Assembly (NCBI GenBank): GCA_018969975.1 | Contig: JAGWXI010000019.1 | Span: forward strand, 1-39,057 | Source: Burkholderiales bacterium | GTDB taxonomy: Bacteria > Pseudomonadota > Gammaproteobacteria > Burkholderiales > Burkholderiaceae_C | Length of the DNA stretch: 39,057 nt | Reading direction: 5' to 3' | Shown: positions 35,469 through 39,057 of the stretch, piece by piece | Layout: each line of letters starts with the position of its first letter | How positions within the stretch are numbered: the stretch's first letter is position 1 | Made by a program: the position numbers and the translations under genes | The notes under the pieces: generated by a model | What the model saw: only the letters and a program-made list of their open reading frames with translations | The model's database searches: none | Told to the model about the DNA's origin: nothing

Positions 35469-36446
35469 TTAATCTGCTTTAGCGCCGGTGAGTTTGATCA
35501 CTTTGCCCCAACGCGGAATTTCAGAAGCAATCCAATTGCGGAACTGCTCAGGTGTGCCGGCGATGATTTCGAACTCCATAGATTCCAATTTTTCTTTGAC
35601 CTCAGGGGAGCGCAATATCTTGACGAGCTCTTTGTTGTAACGGTCAATGATGGGTTTGGGTGTGCCTGCGGTTGTGAGAAAACCGATCCAAGAGGTTGCT
35701 AAAAAATCTGGGTAGCCAGACTCAATCAATGTGGGGATGGTCGGTGTGCTCGCGAATCTTTTTTGCCCAGATGTGGCAATCAAGCGAAGACGGCCTTCTT
35801 TTAAAAACTGTTGGACGTTGCCCGGCACTAGAAATGCTGCGTCCACATTACCCGCGATCAGGTCAGTCACAGCAGGACCAGCGCCACGATAGGGAATATG
35901 CGTTAAATCAACGCTCGCTGCAACTTTGAACATTTCCATCGTGAGATGCGATGCGCTACCAACGGCAACAGACGCATAAGACATTTTTCGAGCATTATTT
36001 TTCGCATATGCAACAAATTCAGAAACGCTCTTGATGGGTAGGACTGGGTTTACTACCAAGTACTGCGGCGTTGCAACAGCAAGCGTGATTGGAGCCAAAT
36101 CTTTCACCGGGTCGTAAGGCATTTTGTCGAAAAGACCAACGTTGATAGCCAGTGGGCCGTTGTAGCCAATCAACAAGGTATGCCCATCAGGAGATGATTT
36201 GGCAACAAAATCTGCGCCAATGTTTCCGCCAGCACCGGGTTTGTTTTCAACAACGACCGGTTGACCAAGAGCTTCTGAAAGCTTGGGCGCAACGATGCGT
36301 GCGAGAACATCATTGGTACTACCAACGATGGGAACAATTATCTTGATGGATTTGGTAGGCGACCAATCTTGTGCAAACGTCGAGAAGTTGGCCACTCCAA
36401 AAATGAGTGCAACAAGAGTAAATTTTGAAAAGAGTAATTTGTTCAC
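35469..36446 (-). CDS. Bug/TctC-family periplasmic receptor with GTG start
   Basis: A 325-residue receptor with a signal peptide (KLLFSKFTLVALIFGVA, cleavage near TFAQ), then TKSIKIIVPIVGSTND, ENKPGAGGNIGADFVAK, and HIPYRGAGPAVTDLIAGNVD. No ATG is available; GTG at 36444-36446 has AGGA 7 bases upstream and is preferred to TTG at 36452. The usual PFPPGG-like loop is altered to VPIVGSTND. It sits between the Rieske oxygenase and SDR genes, so its ligand may be that oxygenase's substrate (inference). Confidence 0.92.
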   Translation of the reverse strand: MNKLLFSKFTLVALIFGVANFSTFAQDWSPTKSIKIIVPIVGSTNDVLARIVAPKLSEALGQPVVVENKPGAGGNIGADFVAKSSPDGHTLLIGYNGPLAINVGLFDKMPYDPVKDLAPITLAVATPQYLVVNPVLPIKSVSEFVAYAKNNARKMSYASVAVGSASHLTMEMFKVAASVDLTHIPYRGAGPAVTDLIAGNVDAAFLVPGNVQQFLKEGRLRLIATSGQKRFASTPTIPTLIESGYPDFLATSWIGFLTTAGTPKPIIDRYNKELVKILRSPEVKEKLESMEFEIIAGTPEQFRNWIASEIPRWGKVIKLTGAKAD

Positions 36447-36472
36447 AACCAATTCCTAAAAAAGACGTGGGG

Positions 36473-37747
36473 TTAGATAGAAAAAAGCGGTTGGTCGAGG
36501 CCGTCCGATAAGTTCTTTTGCGCCCAAGCTACAGGGTCTATATCGCGTTTTAAAAGAACACCAGCAGCCCTAACACGTTGTTCATTGGCGTCTAGTGCAG
36601 GAGGCTCTATTCCTTTTTCCAATCCAACGGCTGCTTCATGCAGCATGCGGCGTGCCATCACAATGGCTTTGTCTGTAGGAAGTAATTTCTCCTCAGCATG
36701 GTTTTGGATGGAGCCCATGCTTTCTTGCAAAGAATAGTCTTGGGCCGAGAATCCAAATACGCCGCTGTAGGCGCGTTTTTCTTTTTGCGCTTGGCGGTCC
36801 ATCAGGTAATCGTTCTTGTAGTTGGATTTGGGAACAAAGCTGCCTGGTGCTTCATATTCCACATGGATACCAAGGCCAGCTTCCATCGCGGCGCGTTCTT
36901 CATCGGAGAGTGGTTGATGGGGTTGCCAGTTCATGCTCCACGCCCAGCAACTGTGGTCATCGATCGGTACCCAAATATGTCCGCCCAAAGCGTGGTGGCC
37001 AAAAGGAGGGATAAGGGTGAACCAAGGGAAAAGCCATTGGGTGATGCGCCAGTAATAAGTGTCTGCATCGCCATTGCGTCTGCCAAATAAAGTCAGGCCA
37101 AAATTATTTTTCTCGATTTCGAACACCACATTGCCATCTGCCTTGATGTAGTCCAAGGCTTTGACACCTTTGTGCATAGGATCGTTGTCAACTTCATAGC
37201 GGTGCACAAATGACACGTGGCTGGTGTCTATGCCGCCTTCCATCGCCTGCAAATAGTTGGAGTATTGGATGCGCTTAGAAACGAAAACATGGCTCTCAGG
37301 TAAGTTGCACCATTCCAATTCGGGTGGCTCTGGCATTTTTTCTGCAGGCCCCATATAAGCCCACACTATGCCGCCACGTTCTACGCAGGGATAGCCTTTG
37401 ATGTGCATGTGTTCACAAGCTTTGGGAGCCGAGGGGACTTCGACGCATTTGCCATCGCCATTAAATTTCAGTCCGTGGTAAGCGCAACGAATACCATTTT
37501 CTTCATTGCGCCCAAAAAACAAAGACACACCGCGGTGCGAACAAAACTCACTGATCAAACAAGCTTTGCCGTCAGTATTACGAAAAGCTAATAATTTCTC
37601 ACCTAGCAATTGGACTTTGACTTGCGGGCCATCTGGCTCTGCAATTTCGTTGGACATCAATGCAGGCACCCAGTAGCGACGCATCAAATTACCCATGCGC
37701 GTGCCCGCATCGGTTCGGATCAAGGTTTCAGCCATTTCTTTGTTCAT
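36473..37747 (-). CDS. Rieske aromatic ring-hydroxylating oxygenase, phthalate-dioxygenase type
   Basis: A 424-residue oxygenase component. Rieske ligands are in FCSHRGVSLFFG and CAYHGLKFNGDG; the mononuclear iron site is GGIDTSHVSFVH. Size and motifs resemble the phthalate 4,5-dioxygenase group, which uses a separate reductase; none is adjacent, so the VanB-like reductase at 7478 or one outside the window would have to serve. The ATG at 37747 is preferred; a GTG at 37765 is also in frame. It heads a unit with the Bug receptor (26 bases on) and an SDR, and is divergent from another SDR. Confidence 0.9.
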   Translation of the reverse strand: MNKEMAETLIRTDAGTRMGNLMRRYWVPALMSNEIAEPDGPQVKVQLLGEKLLAFRNTDGKACLISEFCSHRGVSLFFGRNEENGIRCAYHGLKFNGDGKCVEVPSAPKACEHMHIKGYPCVERGGIVWAYMGPAEKMPEPPELEWCNLPESHVFVSKRIQYSNYLQAMEGGIDTSHVSFVHRYEVDNDPMHKGVKALDYIKADGNVVFEIEKNNFGLTLFGRRNGDADTYYWRITQWLFPWFTLIPPFGHHALGGHIWVPIDDHSCWAWSMNWQPHQPLSDEERAAMEAGLGIHVEYEAPGSFVPKSNYKNDYLMDRQAQKEKRAYSGVFGFSAQDYSLQESMGSIQNHAEEKLLPTDKAIVMARRMLHEAAVGLEKGIEPPALDANEQRVRAAGVLLKRDIDPVAWAQKNLSDGLDQPLFSI

Positions 37748-37830
37748 AATTTCTTCTTCGTCCACTAGCCCTAAACGCTGTCGTAGGATATCAGGGTATT
37801 TCTATTAGTTTTATAAGGTTTCTTCTATCT

Positions 37831-38595
37831 ATGTCACTTTTTACACTCACAGGCAAAACAGCTCTCATCACAGGTTCTGCGCGCGGCATTGGTTTAGCTA
37901 TGGCAGAGGGGTTAGCCGCTGCAGGTGCCCATGTGATCGTGAATAGTCGCCAAATCGATTCAGTGGACGCGGTGGTGGAAAAACTTAAATCGAAGGGCTT
38001 GCAAGTCAGCGGTGCTGCCTTTGACGTAGCGCAAGAAGCTGAAGTTATCAGTGCGTTTCAAAGCTTCGATAAATCGGGCTTAGCGATCGATATCTTGATT
38101 AACAACGCAGGTATTCAACATCGCCAACCCATGGTGGAGTTGTCGCTGAAAGATTGGCACCGCGTGATGGATACCAACATTACCGCTGCATTCATCGTCG
38201 GCCGCGAGGCTGCTAAGCGCATGATTGCAAGAGGCAAGGGCGGCAAGATTATCAATATTGGTTCACTCACGAGCCAAGCCGCGCGTCCCACGATTGCGCC
38301 TTACACCGTTGCAAAAGGCGGCATCAAAATGTTGTCGCGCGCGATGGCAGCGGAATGGGCCCAATTCAATATCCAAGCCAACTCGATTGGGCCCGGTTAC
38401 ATCATGACGGATATGAACAAGCCACTGATGGAAAACGCACAGTTCGATGCTTGGGTAAAAAGTAGTAATCCTGCACAGCGCTGGGGTAAACCTGAAGAGT
38501 TGGTGGGGACAGCTATCTATCTTGCATCTGAAGCTTCAAATTATGTCAACGGCCAAATTATTTATGTCGATGGCGGTTGGTTGTCTGTGTTGTAA
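37831..38595 (+). CDS. short-chain dehydrogenase, gluconate 5-dehydrogenase-like
   Basis: A 254-residue SDR with TGSARGIGLAMAEGLAAAG at residues 14-32, NNAGIQHRQPM, the catalytic YTVAKGGIKML (Tyr-x-x-x-Lys), and PGYIMTDMNKPL and YVNGQIIYVDGGW near the end. These are the features of the gluconate 5-dehydrogenase (IdnO/Gno) group, though many members have other substrates. It is divergent from the Rieske oxygenase with 83 bases between starts. An AAGG lies about 12 bases before the ATG, rather far for a strong site. Confidence 0.9.
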   Translation: MSLFTLTGKTALITGSARGIGLAMAEGLAAAGAHVIVNSRQIDSVDAVVEKLKSKGLQVSGAAFDVAQEAEVISAFQSFDKSGLAIDILINNAGIQHRQPMVELSLKDWHRVMDTNITAAFIVGREAAKRMIARGKGGKIINIGSLTSQAARPTIAPYTVAKGGIKMLSRAMAAEWAQFNIQANSIGPGYIMTDMNKPLMENAQFDAWVKSSNPAQRWGKPEELVGTAIYLASEASNYVNGQIIYVDGGWLSVL

Positions 38596-38669
38596 GTCGA
38601 TCAATTGCGTGCGCTTAATGGTGGTTGTATCTTGGGCTGTCTCTCAGTTGCTAAATTGAAAGTAATACA

Positions 38670-39057
38670 TTGACTCTTAACCATTTATCGACCTGGGTTC
38701 GTCAATCAAGGCTTATTTTTTTGTTCGAATTGCGCAGTTTTAAGCGATTTGGCAAGATGCGGCTCGCTGCGCTGATAGTAGCTTGCATTCCTTCGCTCTA
38801 TGCCTTGATTTATCTCTCAAGTATTTGGGACCCCGCTTCCCAATCAGCAGCACTTCCTGTAGGGCTGGTAAATCTTGATCTAGGTGTTAATTACAGAGAT
38901 AGCGCCTTCAATATGGGTGTTAATGTGGTTGATCAGCTGAAAAAACAGCGCACTTTTGGTTATGTTGATATTGCCGACGCGCAGCAGGCGAAAAGCTTGG
39001 TGAAAAAAGGACATCTGGCTTTTGCAGTCATCATCCCTCCAGATTTCAGCGCAAATG
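38670..39057 (+). CDS. YhgE/Pip-type membrane protein, N-terminal part (cut by window edge)
   Basis: An open frame continues to the window edge from a TTG at 38670 (stop codon at 38652-38654 upstream); an internal ATG at 38757 is the other possible start, but the TTG start gives the usual N-terminal length. One membrane segment (LAALIVACIPSLYALIYL) is followed by SIWDPASQSAALPVGLVNLD and the ALVKK-GHLAFAVIIPPDFS-like region of the YhgE/Pip N-terminal domain, related to ABC-2 type membrane proteins. The rest, including the later membrane helices, lies outside the window. The 74 bases before it show nothing notable. Confidence 0.78.
   Translation, partial: MTLNHLSTWVRQSRLIFLFELRSFKRFGKMRLAALIVACIPSLYALIYLSSIWDPASQSAALPVGLVNLDLGVNYRDSAFNMGVNVVDQLKKQRTFGYVDIADAQQAKSLVKKGHLAFAVIIPPDFSAN

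Overview
The window looks like an accessory, catabolism-rich stretch of a betaproteobacterial chromosome, most likely Burkholderiales and probably Comamonadaceae-like. The evidence is four orphan Bug/TctC-type periplasmic receptors, VanAB-like and phthalate-type Rieske oxygenases, a PobA very close to the classical Pseudomonas enzyme, and a LexA box of the CTGT-N8-ACAG type. No rRNA, tRNA, CRISPR array, transposase or integrase was seen. Gene density is high and no gap exceeds about 150 bases. The genus is an inference.

Layout. 1-10.5 kb: a LysR gene cut by the left edge faces a sulfatase and a Bug receptor on the + strand. These converge, across a hairpin, with a six-gene minus-strand operon: VanA-like oxygenase, VanB-like reductase, SDR, aldehyde dehydrogenase, Bug receptor, second sulfatase. 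A divergent LysR gene sits at its head. 10.5-14.7 kb: an IclR regulator divergent from pobA, then an SDR and an MFS transporter. 14.7-19.6 kb: a formyl-THF hydrolase-like/double-ACT fusion, an arsR-arsC-aquaporin operon, a photolyase-family gene, and a membrane-anchored Mrr-like nuclease. 19.6-26.9 kb: a seven-gene minus-strand operon (lactonase-like amidohydrolase, hydroxyacid dehydrogenase, TRAP transporter P-Q-M, PdxA2-like dehydrogenase, Bug receptor) with a divergent GntR regulator and a strong palindromic operator. 27-29.2 kb: a degenerate HtrA-like protein, a DUF3833-type lipoprotein and a DUF2878-type membrane protein. 29.2-39 kb: further aromatic-type genes in mixed orientations (hydroxyquinol-type intradiol dioxygenase, ketopantoate-reductase-like protein with an apparent CTG start, MhpD-like hydratase, cyclase family protein, SDR, Bug receptor, Rieske oxygenase, SDR). 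An SOS-regulated umuDC cassette lies among them, and a YhgE/Pip-type membrane protein runs off the right edge.

How the genes may work together (inference). The first 12.6 kb reads as a programme for small sulfated and/or methoxylated aromatic acids: receptor-assisted uptake, cytoplasmic desulfation, Rieske O-demethylation, alcohol/aldehyde oxidation, and PobA feeding protocatechuate. The TRAP/PdxA2 operon looks like a separate pathway for a hydroxy-acid or its lactone. No ring-cleavage genes for protocatechuate, no TctA/TctB membrane subunits and no formylglycine-generating enzyme are in the window, so those must lie elsewhere if the pathways are complete.

Start codons were moved from the longest reading frame where a Shine-Dalgarno sequence, family alignment or ATGA overlap supported it.
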